64,000 nt of DNA from an uncultured Clostridia bacterium (GCA_948443805.1 CAOJUB010000006.1:1-64000), one strand, 5' to 3'. Positions 31,394 through 42,273 are shown, counted from the first letter of the stretch. Numbers and translations: made by a program. Notes: a model not told the origin generated them from the letters alone.

Positions 31394-33822
31394 AATTCGG
31401 TTATTTTGACGACAACCGCAGAGAATATGTCATTACCCGTCCGGATACGCCGTATCCGTGGATCAATTATTTAGGCGAGGAGGATTTCTTTTCTCTGACG
31501 TCAAACACCGGCGGCGGTTATTCTTTTTATAAAGACGCGCGCATGCTCCGCCTGACCCGCTACCGCTATAATAATGTGCCTACCGACGGCGGCGGCAAAT
31601 ATTTTTATATCAACGATGAGGGGGATGTCTGGTCTCCGTCCTGGATGCCTGTCAAAGCAGAACTGGAAGAATATGAATGCCGGCACGGTCTGGGTTATAC
31701 TTCGATCAAAGGAAAAAGAAACGGTGTTTCTGCAGTGCGGACATCGCTTGTTCCGCTGGGTTATACGGCGGAAGTAACGCAGTTAAAAGTGAAAAACGAG
31801 ACCGATCGGGTAAAAAACCTAAAACTGTTTTCTTTTGTCGAATGGTGTCTGTGGAACGCCTTTGACGATATGACGAATTTCCAGCGGAATTTTTCGATCG
31901 GCGAGGTTGAGGTTGAAGGTTCGGCTCTTTACCATAAAACCGAATACAGGGAACGGCGGAACCATTACGGCGTTTTTTGGGTAAACAGCGAAATTTCAGG
32001 CTTTGATACTGACAGAGAAACCTTTTTAGGCTTATATAACGGTTTTGGCGAAGCCAAAGTTCCCAAAGCCGGAAAATCTGAAAATTCCGTCGCTTCCGGC
32101 TGGGCGCCGATTGCCTCTCACGGGATTGACTGCACCATGCAGCCGGGAGAGGAAAAGTCCTTTCTTTTTGTTCTTGGCTATTGTGAAAATAAAAAAGAAG
32201 AAAAATGGCAGAAGCCCGGCGTGATTAACAAAGCTCCCGCAGAGAAACTGTTTTCCGCCTTTTCTACCGATGAGCAGTTTGACCAGGCTCTTCAGGCAAT
32301 CCGGGACTATTTTGACGGGATGCTGTCGAATTATCAGGCGAAAACGCCCGATGAGAAGATGAACCGTATGGTGAATATCTGGAATCAGTATCAGTGCACG
32401 GTGACCTATCATATGTCCCGTTCCGCTTCTTATTTTGAATCGGGCATCGGCCGCGGTATGGGATTCCGTGATTCATCGCAGGATCTGCTTGGTTTTGTTC
32501 ATATTCTCCCATCGCTTGCCCGGCAGCGGATTTTGGATATCGCCGCCACGCAGTTTGAGGATGGTTCCGCCTACCATCAGTATCAGCCTTTGACGAAAAA
32601 GGGAAATCATGATATCGGCTCGGGTTTCAATGACGATCCCCTCTGGCTGATTTTCGGCGTTGCCGCGTATATCAAAGAAACCGGCGATACCGCCATTTTG
32701 GAGGAATCGGTTCCTTACGACTGCGATCCGGAAAAAGCGCAGCCCCTCTGGCACCACCTGAAAATGTCATTTCGTCATGTGGTTGACAATCTTGGCCCGC
32801 ACGGCCTTCCTCTGATTGGCCGAGCCGACTGGAACGACTGTTTGAATCTCAACTGTTTCAGCGAAACGCCGGGCGAATCGTTCCAGACGACGGCGAATTT
32901 TGAAAGTGGGATTGCAGAATCGGTCTTTATTGCCGGCATGTTTGTCGCAGTGGGAGAGGATTATCAGGCGCTCTGCAAAATAGCGGGACAGGAAGAGGAA
33001 GCCGGTTTTGGGAAAAAAGAATGTGAAAAAATGGTTCAGAATGTTCTGACTCATGGCTGGGACGGCGAATGGTTTTTACGTGCCTATGATGCTTTCGGCA
33101 AAAAAATCGGTTCGAAAGAATGCACCGATGGTCAGATTTATATCGAACCGCAGGGCTTTTGCGTGATGGCTGGAATCGGCGTGAAAGAAGGGCTTGCCGA
33201 AAAAGCGCTGAATTCCGTTCGCGACCGGCTGGAAACTCGTTACGGTATTTCATTGCTTGATCCGACATATAAGGAGTATCATGTCGAACTGGGCGAGGTA
33301 TCGTCCTATCCGCCTTCGTATAAGGAAAACGGCGGGATTTTCTGCCATAACAATCCCTGGATCACGATTGCGGAGTCGGTTCTTGGCCGCGGCGACCGGG
33401 CATATTTGACCTATAAAAATATCTGTCCGGCTTACACCGAGGAAATTTCCGAAAAACACCGCACAGAACCGTATGTTTATTCGCAGATGATTGCAAGTAA
33501 GGACGCGCCGAATCAGGGCGAGGCGAAAAATTCATGGCTGACCGGAACATCTTCCTGGACGCTCTATTCGGTAACGCAGTATATTCTTGGTGTTCGTCCC
33601 TCTTATGACGGGTTGGTTGTCGATCCCTGTATTCCCGCCGACTGGAAAGAATTTGAGGTTACAAGAAAATTCCGCGGCGATGTCTATGTCATCAAAGTGA
33701 ACAATCCCAACGGAAAGATGAAAGGGGTTTCTTCGATGACGGTTGACGGAAAAACCGTTGACGGAAACCAAATTCCTTTTTCCGGCGACGGGAAAACGCA
33801 TCGGGTTGAAGTTGTTCTTTAA
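31390..33822 (+). CDS. Glycoside phosphorylase GH94 (cellobiose phosphorylase-like)
   Basis: [82 protein letters not shown]. Confidence 0.92.
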   Translation: MKFGYFDDNRREYVITRPDTPYPWINYLGEEDFFSLTSNTGGGYSFYKDARMLRLTRYRYNNVPTDGGGKYFYINDEGDVWSPSWMPVKAELEEYECRHGLGYTSIKGKRNGVSAVRTSLVPLGYTAEVTQLKVKNETDRVKNLKLFSFVEWCLWNAFDDMTNFQRNFSIGEVEVEGSALYHKTEYRERRNHYGVFWVNSEISGFDTDRETFLGLYNGFGEAKVPKAGKSENSVASGWAPIASHGIDCTMQPGEEKSFLFVLGYCENKKEEKWQKPGVINKAPAEKLFSAFSTDEQFDQALQAIRDYFDGMLSNYQAKTPDEKMNRMVNIWNQYQCTVTYHMSRSASYFESGIGRGMGFRDSSQDLLGFVHILPSLARQRILDIAATQFEDGSAYHQYQPLTKKGNHDIGSGFNDDPLWLIFGVAAYIKETGDTAILEESVPYDCDPEKAQPLWHHLKMSFRHVVDNLGPHGLPLIGRADWNDCLNLNCFSETPGESFQTTANFESGIAESVFIAGMFVAVGEDYQALCKIAGQEEEAGFGKKECEKMVQNVLTHGWDGEWFLRAYDAFGKKIGSKECTDGQIYIEPQGFCVMAGIGVKEGLAEKALNSVRDRLETRYGISLLDPTYKEYHVELGEVSSYPPSYKENGGIFCHNNPWITIAESVLGRGDRAYLTYKNICPAYTEEISEKHRTEPYVYSQMIASKDAPNQGEAKNSWLTGTSSWTLYSVTQYILGVRPSYDGLVVDPCIPADWKEFEVTRKFRGDVYVIKVNNPNGKMKGVSSMTVDGKTVDGNQIPFSGDGKTHRVEVVL

Positions 33823-33862
33823 AAAAGAAAGCAGGACAGATTTTCTGTCCTGCTTTCTTTTT
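33821..33862. terminator. Bidirectional intrinsic terminator
   Basis: AAAAAAGAAAGCAGGACAGA-TTT-TCTGTCCTGCTTTCTTTTTT between convergent genes. Confidence 0.95.
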
Positions 33863-33880
33863 TACTGGCTGTTCGATTTT

Positions 33881-35056
33881 TTATTTCGAAAATACAATTT
33901 TTACAAATTTATTTTTTCCGCGGCTGATGACCAGATCTTCGGTCGGTTCATATTCCGCCTTCATGTCGGCAACCACTTCGTTGTTGACCTTGATTCCTCT
34001 TCCCTGGATCAAACGGCGGGCTTCGGAGTTGGAGGGCGCAAGGCCGGCCGCAACCAGAAGCGAAATCAGCGACTGTTTGGTTTTTTCCACCGGGACTTCG
34101 GTTATTTTGTCGGGAATCGCGCCCGAGGCGATTTCTTGATAGCGCGCCGCGGCGGGAGCGATGGCCTGTTCTCTGTGGTACATTCTGACGATTTCCTCTG
34201 CATAGCGGAAATGCGCGCCGCGAATATCTTCTTTGATTAGCAGAAGAACTTGTTCTTCCGGCATGTCTGTGGTCAGGCGGAAATAATCGGCGATCAGCGA
34301 ATCGGGGACTTTCATCGCTTTTTCATACATGATTTCGGGCGATTCGTCGAGCCCGATATAGTTGTCAAGGGATTTCGACATCTTTTCTACGCCGTCCAGC
34401 CCCGGAAGCAGCGGAAAGGTAATGACTTCCTGCGGTTCCTGGCCGTAATCCCGCTGCAACTCTCTGCCAACGAGGAGGTTAAAGGTCTGGTCGCTTCCAC
34501 CGATTTCGATATCGGCGCCCAATGCGACCGAGTCGTAACCCTGTGCAAGCGGATAAAGAATTTCGTGAAGGCTGATCGGCTGTTTTTCGTTATACCGTTT
34601 GGAAAAATCGTCCCGCTCCATGATGCGGGCTACCGTATATTTCGCTGCGAGCCGGATCACGTCGGCAAAGTTCATTTTTCCGAGCCACTGGGAATTATAT
34701 TCAATTCTTGTTTTTTCAGGATCAAGAATTTTTGTCGCCTGTTTAAAATAGGTTTCGCCGCTTTTTCTCGTTTCTTCCATTGTCAGCGAGGGCCGGGTCT
34801 TGCTTTTTCCGGAAGGGTCTCCGATCATACCGGTAAAATCGCCGATAACAAAAATGATTTCATGCCCCAGTTCCTGAAACAGCCGGAGTTTTCTGAGAAC
34901 CACCGAGTGACCGAGATGAAGGTCGGGGCGGGAAGGATCGGCGCCGAGTTTGATTTTCAGTTTTTTTCCGCTTTCCAGTTTTTCTTTTAACCCTTCTTCC
35001 GAGAAAATGGCGATCGCGTCTCTTTTCAGGATTTCAAGCAGTTTTTCATTCGTCAT
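33881..35056 (-). CDS. tyrS: Tyrosyl-tRNA synthetase
   Basis: KLGADPSRPDLHLGHSVVLRKL; KMSKSLDNYIGLDE; C-terminal S4 domain. Confidence 0.96.
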   Translation of the reverse strand: MTNEKLLEILKRDAIAIFSEEGLKEKLESGKKLKIKLGADPSRPDLHLGHSVVLRKLRLFQELGHEIIFVIGDFTGMIGDPSGKSKTRPSLTMEETRKSGETYFKQATKILDPEKTRIEYNSQWLGKMNFADVIRLAAKYTVARIMERDDFSKRYNEKQPISLHEILYPLAQGYDSVALGADIEIGGSDQTFNLLVGRELQRDYGQEPQEVITFPLLPGLDGVEKMSKSLDNYIGLDESPEIMYEKAMKVPDSLIADYFRLTTDMPEEQVLLLIKEDIRGAHFRYAEEIVRMYHREQAIAPAAARYQEIASGAIPDKITEVPVEKTKQSLISLLVAAGLAPSNSEARRLIQGRGIKVNNEVVADMKAEYEPTEDLVISRGKNKFVKIVFSK

Positions 35057-35114
35057 GGTGATGTGTTCCTTTTCTCTCTGTTTTTATTCGGAAAACCGGC
35101 CGAATATGCTCTTT

Positions 35115-35143
35115 ATTATAGCATTTCCGGCCGGTTTTGTCAA
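35115..35143 (-). promoter_or_regulatory. tyrS promoter embedded in a palindrome
   Basis: Minus strand TTGACA (35143-35138), 17 nt, TATAAT (35120-35115); flanked by AAAACCGGCCG/CGGCCGGTTTT. Confidence 0.85.
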
Positions 35144-35197
35144 GTCTTCTTTTTTTAGGGGGAAAATTCTCCGTTCTTCTTTCGGTTTCAAAAACCG

Positions 35198-35725
35198 TTA
35201 TTTTAGAATTTTCCGCACCGCTTTCAGGATGACGGGAACCACAACGGTGTAAAGCGCCGCGGTGACAAGCGAGGAAATAATCCGGAAAACCGATTCTCCG
35301 AGGGCGAGAACATACGGATATTGGTAAACCACGCTGTCGATATAGGTAACCAACGTGTTCAGGATGGTGACAATCAGCGAAGAAATGCAGATTTCAACCG
35401 CCAGAAACCCGACTTTTTCTTTTTTCCGGAAGGCGAGGAACAGCAGTCCCATTACCAACCCCCGGACCCCTGCCGGAAGAATCCAAAGCGCGGTTGTTGC
35501 GGTAAATCCGTAGCTGATCATTTGACCGATAAAGCTTCCCGTCAATCCTACGGCCATACCGGAAACCGGACCGTACAGGATAGAGCAGAGGATGATCGGC
35601 AGGCCGCCGAAGGTGATTTTGATGTTCCCCATTTTGAGCGAGAGGGTGTCGAGAACAACGAACAGCGCGATCATAACCGCCTGAACGCAAAGGGTTTTTA
35701 AGTAGTCTCTTGTTTTTTCTTTCAT
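35198..35725 (-). CDS. folT: ECF transporter S component, folate type
   Basis: LCVQAVMIALFVVLDTLSLKMGNIKITFGGLPIILCSILYGPVSGMAVGLTGSFIGQ; under a THF riboswitch. Confidence 0.88.
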   Translation of the reverse strand: MKEKTRDYLKTLCVQAVMIALFVVLDTLSLKMGNIKITFGGLPIILCSILYGPVSGMAVGLTGSFIGQMISYGFTATTALWILPAGVRGLVMGLLFLAFRKKEKVGFLAVEICISSLIVTILNTLVTYIDSVVYQYPYVLALGESVFRIISSLVTAALYTVVVPVILKAVRKILK

Positions 35726-35760
35726 TTCATTCGTTCCTTTCTCTGTCGGAGATTTTCTGC

Positions 35761-35792
35761 AAAAAAAAATCTCCGGATATCCAGATCCAGAG
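35761..35792 (-). terminator. Intrinsic terminator in the folT leader (riboswitch expression platform)
   Basis: Minus strand CTCTGGAT-CTGGAT-ATCCGGAG-ATTTTTTTTT. Confidence 0.75.
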
Positions 35793-35959
35793 CGAGCCGT
35801 AAATAATTGTTTTTCAGACAGCGGAAAAAGAAGAACGGAGACGAAACCGTTTCTTTAACGGAAAACCCTGCTTTCAGAATTTCCGATCGCGATATTTCTT
35901 TTCAGAAACTGCTTTTTGTCAAAAGAAACCGGCCGGTGCTGCCTTTCAAGTTTTATTCA

Positions 35960-36053
35960 ACAGCGGACGCGGCATTACATCGCGGGGCGACCCCCTTTCG
36001 TCCGCAGGCAACTTCCCATCTCTGCGGCACTAAACGCATAATGCCTACTCTGT
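35960..36053 (-). ncRNA. THF riboswitch (folT type)
   Basis: Minus strand CAGAGTAGGCATTATGCGTTTAGTGCCGCAGAGATGGGAAGTTGCCTGCGGACGAAAGGGGGTCGCCCCGCG...; promoter TTGCCC-17-TATAAT upstream; precedes folT. Confidence 0.9.
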
Positions 36054-36511
36054 ATTTTTATTATAGCATAAGTTTTCTGCAGGGGCAAGTTTTTTTTGAT
36101 TTTTTTACAGAATTTTCATTCTTTTTTCTGCCGTGCCGGACGGTTTCGCCGGCCGGGCTGCGGCAAATTTTCTTGCGTGTTTTTGCTTTTTTTCAGTTGT
36201 TTTCAAAATGTTCAATTTTTCCTCTGGGGTTTTTCGTCATTTGTACTGAAAATTTCCCGTTTCCGTCTTGCTTTTTGCTGAAAATCGTGGTATAATATAC
36301 TATAAAATATTCTGGAACTTTATCCTTTTTTGAATCGGGGCGTTTGCGCCGGAAGAAAGAAAAGAACGGGGGCTTTTCCCGGTCGGTTTTTTCGGCGGAA
36401 CGGTTTCCCGGACAGGTTTTGATTTTTAACGTTTTCAACCCTGACATACAAAAACAACAACGCGCGGTTTTCGGACGGCCTGCGGCGGAAAAGAAAGGAA
36501 TTTTCATCATC

Positions 36512-37516
36512 ATGGGAATGAACGATTACGGAATTGATCTCGGAACGGCCAACACGCTGGTTTACCGAAAAAGCAAAGGAATTATTGTCAACGAACCATC
36601 GTTGATTGCAACCGATATTCTTTCTGAAAAAACCATTGCCGTTGGCAACGAAGCCAAAGCCATGCTCGGCCGCGTTCCACAGACGGTTTCGGTTGACTAT
36701 ACGATTAACGATGGCGTGATTTCAGCTTTTGACAAAACCGAACAGATGCTTCGTCTGTTTATGTCGGAGGCTCTTTCCTCCTGGGGAAACGGAAACCGGA
36801 TCGTCATGTCGATCCCCTGTCATTCCACGCCGGTTGACCGGCGTGCGGTCAAAGATCTCGGTTATACGTTAAAGGCGAAAAAGGTTTTTCTGATCGAAGA
36901 GCCTTTGGCTGCCGCGCTGGGGTCGAACCTGGCCGTTTTTGAGCCGTGCGGCCGAATGGTTGTTGATATGGGCGCCGGTACGACCGAAATTGCCGTTTTG
37001 TCCTTAGGCGGTGTGGTTTTTCATTATTCGCTTTCCAATTCCGGCGGAAATCAGATGAATCAGGAGATCGTCAACTATATCCGCACGCAGTACAGTATTC
37101 TGATCGGAGAGCCAACGGCGGAGGCGCTGAAGGTGAATCTCGGCGGCGTGCTGGACACCGGAACGGTGGAATTTATGACGGTCAGCGGTCTGAATTTAAA
37201 TAAACGGCTGCCGGAAAACCTGGTTGTTTCTTCCGATGATATCCGGGATGCGATTATGCCGACGGTGAAAACGATTGTTGAGGGAATCCGGTATACGCTG
37301 GAGAATATTGATCCGGAGATTTCCTCCGATATTATTGCAAACGGGATTTTATTGACCGGCGGCGTTGCGATGCTCCCCAACTGGGTCGATTTGATTGAAA
37401 AAAAACTGGGTGTGAAATCCACTCTTTCCGATTATCCGCTGGAAAGCGTTGCTATCGGTGCGGGGAACGCCTTTGACCATATGGATTTGTTACGAAAATA
37501 TAATTCTTTGCAGTAA
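36512..37516 (+). CDS. mreB: Rod shape-determining protein MreB
   Basis: IDLGTANTLVYRKSKGIIVNEPS; VDMGAGTTEIAVLSLGG; ATG 36512; promoter TTGCTT-17-TATAAT ending at 36296. Confidence 0.94.
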   Translation: MGMNDYGIDLGTANTLVYRKSKGIIVNEPSLIATDILSEKTIAVGNEAKAMLGRVPQTVSVDYTINDGVISAFDKTEQMLRLFMSEALSSWGNGNRIVMSIPCHSTPVDRRAVKDLGYTLKAKKVFLIEEPLAAALGSNLAVFEPCGRMVVDMGAGTTEIAVLSLGGVVFHYSLSNSGGNQMNQEIVNYIRTQYSILIGEPTAEALKVNLGGVLDTGTVEFMTVSGLNLNKRLPENLVVSSDDIRDAIMPTVKTIVEGIRYTLENIDPEISSDIIANGILLTGGVAMLPNWVDLIEKKLGVKSTLSDYPLESVAIGAGNAFDHMDLLRKYNSLQ

Positions 37517-37576
37517 GCCGGAAAACCGGCGGAAACGCCGTTTCGCAACAGAAACAGGAAGGGGGCGCCGCTCGTT

Positions 37577-38410
37577 ATGAAAGATTTTTTTAAAGGCCGG
37601 TTTTTTATCGGAATGATCATTGTTCTGGCGCTTCTTGCCGGGATTATGGTGAATTTTCTCGCCGGCGGAGGAACGACTCCGCCTCAGCAGCTGATCGGGA
37701 TTCTTCTGACGCCGTTTCAGTCGGCGGCGGTTTCGGTGCGCAATTCCGTTTCGGATTTCTTTTCTTCTTTTCGGGAACGGGATACGCTGCGGGAAGAGAA
37801 TGAAAATCTTCGCCGGCAGATTTCCGAGCTGGAAGAAAAACTCGAGCAGAATTATCTTATGGAAAGTGAAAATGAACGGCTGCGTCTCCTTCTTGGTATT
37901 TCGGAGGAGCATCCGGAATTTACCTTTACCGCTGCCGATATCGTTTCGGTTTCTTCCGGCGGCTGGCAGGCGACCTTTTCCGTCAATAAAGGCACTTCGT
38001 CGGGGATTTCCCGGCGTGACGTTGTTGTCTGCGCCGACGGTCTGGTGGGTTATGTGCAGGAAGTGGGCGTGAACTGGGCGAAGATTGTTTCGCTGATTGA
38101 TCCGCAGGTCGGGGTCGGCGCGATTGTTGTCCGGACCGGAGACGCTGCCATGAGCGAGGGGACGCCGGAGCTGAAAGCCGATGGAAAATTCCGGATTACC
38201 CACCTGAGTCCGTCCGCCACCGTCAACCGCGGGGACATTGTCTGCAGTTCCGGGCTTGGCGGCAGTTTTCCTTCCGGTCTTCGGCTGGGTACGATTTCCG
38301 ATATTTCGGTGGAGGATAACGGCCTTTCGAAATCTGCCGTTATTACGCCTGCAGCGGATTTGGAAAATATAAAAAGAGTGTATATCATCAATAATTTTGA
38401 ACCGGAATAA
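37577..38410 (+). CDS. mreC: Rod shape-determining protein MreC
   Basis: N-terminal TM, coiled coil, ...INKGTSSGISRRDVVVCADGLVGYVQEVG; between mreB and mreD. Confidence 0.94.
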   Translation: MKDFFKGRFFIGMIIVLALLAGIMVNFLAGGGTTPPQQLIGILLTPFQSAAVSVRNSVSDFFSSFRERDTLREENENLRRQISELEEKLEQNYLMESENERLRLLLGISEEHPEFTFTAADIVSVSSGGWQATFSVNKGTSSGISRRDVVVCADGLVGYVQEVGVNWAKIVSLIDPQVGVGAIVVRTGDAAMSEGTPELKADGKFRITHLSPSATVNRGDIVCSSGLGGSFPSGLRLGTISDISVEDNGLSKSAVITPAADLENIKRVYIINNFEPE

Positions 38411-38461
38411 AGGATTTCGGAGCCGTCTTTTATTTCAGCGCGTTTAAGGGTTTGTTTGGAT

Positions 38462-38989
38462 ATGAAAAAAAAGATTTTTTTTCACGCGGCGTTGCTTTTT
38501 GTTTTTGTTCTTTTGCAGTATACGATCGTTCCTGTTCAATATAACCGGGCGTCGCCTGACTATATTTTGGTTACAGTCGTTATGGCGGCGCTTTTCTGCA
38601 ACTATCGCTTTGCTTCGGTGTACGGCTTGATTGCCGGCCTTTTGTGCGACTATTGCGACGGCCTTCTTTTCGGGCTGAAGGGCGCGCTGTTTTTGATTTG
38701 CGGTTATTTGATCGGCGTTTTGGTTCAGGTGATTCTTTCCCGGAATCTGCTGACGGCGTATCTTGTATTCTGTTCGGCGTTTATCGGCTGCCAGACCTTT
38801 TACTGGCTTGCTTTTTGTCTGCTGGAACATTCCGGGAGCATCGGCCGGATTTTGGTGAACTATCTGGTTCCCCAGTTTCTTCTTACCGTACCGTTTGTCG
38901 CCGTATATTATTGGCTCTGTTCCAGGGTTCTTCCGGAAAAAGAGAAGGATACCCGGAGAAAAAAACGCAGGAGGCTTCTTGATCAATGA
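38462..38989 (+). CDS. mreD: Rod shape-determining protein MreD
   Basis: Small polytopic membrane protein after mreC. Confidence 0.85.
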   Translation: MKKKIFFHAALLFVFVLLQYTIVPVQYNRASPDYILVTVVMAALFCNYRFASVYGLIAGLLCDYCDGLLFGLKGALFLICGYLIGVLVQVILSRNLLTAYLVFCSAFIGCQTFYWLAFCLLEHSGSIGRILVNYLVPQFLLTVPFVAVYYWLCSRVLPEKEKDTRRKKRRRLLDQ

Positions 38990-41022
38990 AGGATAAACTT
39001 GGCCGCGTTGCGGTTCTCGGTATCATTTTTCTTATCATTTTTGCCGTTTTTGTCTATCGGCTTGTCGATCTTCAGATTATCGAAGGCGCGGCCTATGCCG
39101 AGAAATCCCAGAGCCGGGTTGTGACAAAAACCACCGTGAAAGCCGCCCGCGGAGAAATTCTCGACCGGAACTGCCGGCCGATCGTCTTAAACAATAAGGT
39201 TTTTACAGCGGAATTCAATATGTCGCTGATGAAAGACCTGAACGGAACAATTGAAAAGGTCATTACGATTTTTGAGGGCTGCGGTCAGGCCTATCAGACC
39301 GATTTCCCGATTACGGTGACAAAGCCGTATGCCTTTGAAGCTTCGGTTTTTTCTTCGGAAAAAGCTTTTGCGGAATTTAAAAAATTTCTGGAAAGCAAAA
39401 AGATCGACCCGAATCTTTCGGCCGAAGAGATTGTATCACTTCTGGCGAAAAAATACGATATTTCCGGTTATAACGATGACATGACGGCGAAGATTGTCTC
39501 CGTTCGCTATGCGATGGAATTTCATACGGTAAACCGGTTTTATACCTTTGCCGAAGATATCAGCCTTTCAGCGGCGACGGCGCTGAAAGAACATACCGGG
39601 GAACTGCCGGGCGTTACCGTAGAAGAATTGCCGGTCCGGATTTATTCTCACGATTATTTTGCATCGCATATTATCGGAACCGTTGGCAAAATCTACGCAG
39701 AGGAATATGAGGCTCTGGAAAAGAAAGGCTATGCGCCAAACGACACGGTCGGCAAGGACGGAATCGAGAAGGTCTGCGAGGATGTTTTGCGGGGAACCGA
39801 CGGTTACCGCTATGCGATTCAGGATATTACGGGAAATTCGACCGAAACGGTAACATCGAAAGATAAGGATCCTCAGAAGGGCAACGATGTGATTCTAACC
39901 TTGGATATGAATATGCAGCTAATCTGCGAAAAATCGCTGCCGGAAATTATTGCATCGCTCCGCGAACTGAACGGAGAAGAATCCGCATCGTCAGGCGCCG
40001 CCGTTTTTATGGAAATTGAGACCGGAGAAATTCTTTCCTCCGCGTCCTACCCGACCTATAATTTGGAAACCTTCAATAAGGATTACGATATCCTTTCCAA
40101 ACAGCAAAAGGCTTCCCCCTACCTGAACCGTGTGATTTCCGGGGTTTTTGCGCCGGGTTCCACCTATAAAATGGTGACGGCTGTCGCCGGGCTTGAAACC
40201 GGCGTGCTTTCGCCGTCCACAACTTATAGCTGCCCCGGCCGGTATACCTACTATGACGATTATCAGCCGACTTGTTTTGCTTCTACTGCACATGGACGGG
40301 TGAACGTGATGACCGCGCTTCAGAAATCCTGCAACGGATACTTTTTTGACGCGGCAAGGAAAATGGGGATTGATACGTTGGATGAATACTGTTATTCGCT
40401 TGGTTTCGGAACGCTGACGGGAATTGAGTTGCCCAATGAAAAACCGGGGCTTGTTGCCAGCCGGGCGGCTCGGGAGGCAAAAGGGCTTTATTGGACGGAC
40501 GGAGAAACGCTTTTGGCGGGAATCGGGCAGTCCGACCATGCCGTAACGCCGTTGCAGCTCTGCAATTATGTTGCAACGATTGCACGGCGCGGCAGCCGTT
40601 TGGAACCGCATATCATCAAAAGCGTCAGAAATAACGAAACCGGAGAGATTGTTTCCGAAACGCAGCCGAAAGAAGTTGTTCATTCAAATTTCTCTGAAAA
40701 AACCGTAGAACTGGTTCTTCGGGGAATGGAAATGGTAACGGAATCGGGCGGTTCTCTTTACAGCAGTTTTTCCGATTATAATCTGACTTCCGTTGCGGCA
40801 AAGACCGGTACCGCCGAGGTAACAAACGGACTTCCGAATTCGCTTCTTGTCGGCGTTGCGCCGGCGGAGGATCCAAAAATCGCCTTTGCGGTTGTCATCG
40901 AAAACGGAGGCGCGGGTTCAAGCGCGACGCTTGCCGTTTTGGTGAAGGAAGTTTTAACCTATTATTTTGCCGGAAAAGATTCGGCGGAAACGGTTCACGC
41001 GCCGGGAACATTGCTTCCCTGA
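38986..41022 (+). CDS. mrdA: Penicillin-binding protein 2 (class B transpeptidase)
   Basis: GSTYKMVTAVAGLE (SxxK), KSCNGYFFDA, KTGTAEV; PBP dimerisation domain. Confidence 0.95.
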   Translation: MKDKLGRVAVLGIIFLIIFAVFVYRLVDLQIIEGAAYAEKSQSRVVTKTTVKAARGEILDRNCRPIVLNNKVFTAEFNMSLMKDLNGTIEKVITIFEGCGQAYQTDFPITVTKPYAFEASVFSSEKAFAEFKKFLESKKIDPNLSAEEIVSLLAKKYDISGYNDDMTAKIVSVRYAMEFHTVNRFYTFAEDISLSAATALKEHTGELPGVTVEELPVRIYSHDYFASHIIGTVGKIYAEEYEALEKKGYAPNDTVGKDGIEKVCEDVLRGTDGYRYAIQDITGNSTETVTSKDKDPQKGNDVILTLDMNMQLICEKSLPEIIASLRELNGEESASSGAAVFMEIETGEILSSASYPTYNLETFNKDYDILSKQQKASPYLNRVISGVFAPGSTYKMVTAVAGLETGVLSPSTTYSCPGRYTYYDDYQPTCFASTAHGRVNVMTALQKSCNGYFFDAARKMGIDTLDEYCYSLGFGTLTGIELPNEKPGLVASRAAREAKGLYWTDGETLLAGIGQSDHAVTPLQLCNYVATIARRGSRLEPHIIKSVRNNETGEIVSETQPKEVVHSNFSEKTVELVLRGMEMVTESGGSLYSSFSDYNLTSVAAKTGTAEVTNGLPNSLLVGVAPAEDPKIAFAVVIENGGAGSSATLAVLVKEVLTYYFAGKDSAETVHAPGTLLP

Positions 41023-41072
41023 GGCTGTTTGGAAAGGAACAAAAAGGAAAGACGGGAAAGGAGAGTTTCGTC

Positions 41073-41816
41073 ATGGGGAGAGTCTTGCTGGTCGCTTCGG
41101 GAAAAGGCGGCGTGGGAAAATCGACGCTGACGGCAAATCTTGCCGCGAGCCTTGCGGAGTCGGGCAGGCGGGTTCTGTGTATCGACGGGGATTTGCAGAT
41201 GCGGAATCTGGATATTCTGCTGGGGCTTTCGGATCAGGTTCTTTTTGATTTGCAGGATATTTTTCTTGCCCGGTGTGATTTCGATAAGGCGTGCGTTCGC
41301 CATCCGGAACATCCGAACCTGTTTCTTCTTTCCGCACCGGTTGTTTTAAGCGAGGACCCCTATGATCTGTATGGCTTTATCCGGCGGCTTGCCGAGGAAA
41401 AACGGCCGGAATTTGATTTTGTGTTTATCGACTGTCCTTCCGGTTCGGGCGATTATTTGGAGGTGCTGGTTCACCGCGGGGTAGACGTTTTGGTTGTCGT
41501 TACACCGGAGCCTGCCGCCATGCGGGACGCCGAGCGGACAGCCGCAATCGCCGCCGGGCAGGGCGGGACGACCCGGCTGATTATCAACCGAGTGCGGAAA
41601 ACGCTTGTGAATCGGGGCGTTCTTCCCGATATGGATGATACGATTGACGCCTGCGAGGTTCGCCTGATCGGTCTTGTGCCGGAGGACATCCGCCTTTATG
41701 TCAGCGGCGCTGAAGGCAAGCTTCTCTGTGATCTCCGAAGAACCGCAGCGCGGACGGCAATTGAAAATACAGCCAAACGGATTGCCGGAAAAAGTGTTCC
41801 TCTTGCAAAATTCTGA
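41073..41816 (+). CDS. minD: MinD-like ATPase lacking the C-terminal membrane-targeting helix
   Basis: GRVLLVASGKGGVGKSTLTANLAASLAESGRRVLCIDGDLQMRNLDILLGL; ends ...NTAKRIAGKSVPLAKF. Confidence 0.85.
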   Translation: MGRVLLVASGKGGVGKSTLTANLAASLAESGRRVLCIDGDLQMRNLDILLGLSDQVLFDLQDIFLARCDFDKACVRHPEHPNLFLLSAPVVLSEDPYDLYGFIRRLAEEKRPEFDFVFIDCPSGSGDYLEVLVHRGVDVLVVVTPEPAAMRDAERTAAIAAGQGGTTRLIINRVRKTLVNRGVLPDMDDTIDACEVRLIGLVPEDIRLYVSGAEGKLLCDLRRTAARTAIENTAKRIAGKSVPLAKF

Positions 41817-41859
41817 ACCGTAAGGCTACGTTTTGGGAAAAAGAAAGGAATGATCGTTT

Positions 41860-42273
41860 ATGAATATTGCGCTGATCGCTCACGATAAAAAGAAAGAACT
41901 GATGGTGCAGTTTTGTATTGCTTATTGCGGAATTCTTTCCAAACACAATCTCTGTGCCACCGCAACCACCGGCAAGATCGTTTCCGATACGACCGGACTG
42001 AAAATTACCCGTTTCATGTCGGGCAGCCGGGGCGGAGAAGAACAGATTGCGTCCCGTATTGCCTATGATGAAATCGATATTCTTCTGTATTTCAGAGATC
42101 CTTCCGGGGATTTCCGCAGAGACAACGAAGGACAAGTTCTGCTTCGTCTCTGCGATATGCACAACATTCCGGTTGCGACCAATATTGCAACCGCCGAGAT
42201 TTTGATCCGGGCTCTCGACCGGGGCGATCTGGAATGGCGGGAGGCGAGAACCGCGCCGAAAAACTTTTTTTGA
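41860..42273 (+). CDS. mgsA: Methylglyoxal synthase
   Basis: MNIALIAHDKKKELMVQFCIAY; ATATTGKIV; GSRGGEEQIASRIAYDEIDILLYFRDP; NIPVATNIATAEILI. Confidence 0.93.
   Translation: MNIALIAHDKKKELMVQFCIAYCGILSKHNLCATATTGKIVSDTTGLKITRFMSGSRGGEEQIASRIAYDEIDILLYFRDPSGDFRRDNEGQVLLRLCDMHNIPVATNIATAEILIRALDRGDLEWREARTAPKNFF

Noticed and set aside
41814-41885. Possible read-through extension of MinD (VRLRFGKKKGMIVY) resembling a basic tail
   Set aside because: It overlaps the SD and start of mgsA; no evidence for UGA recoding.
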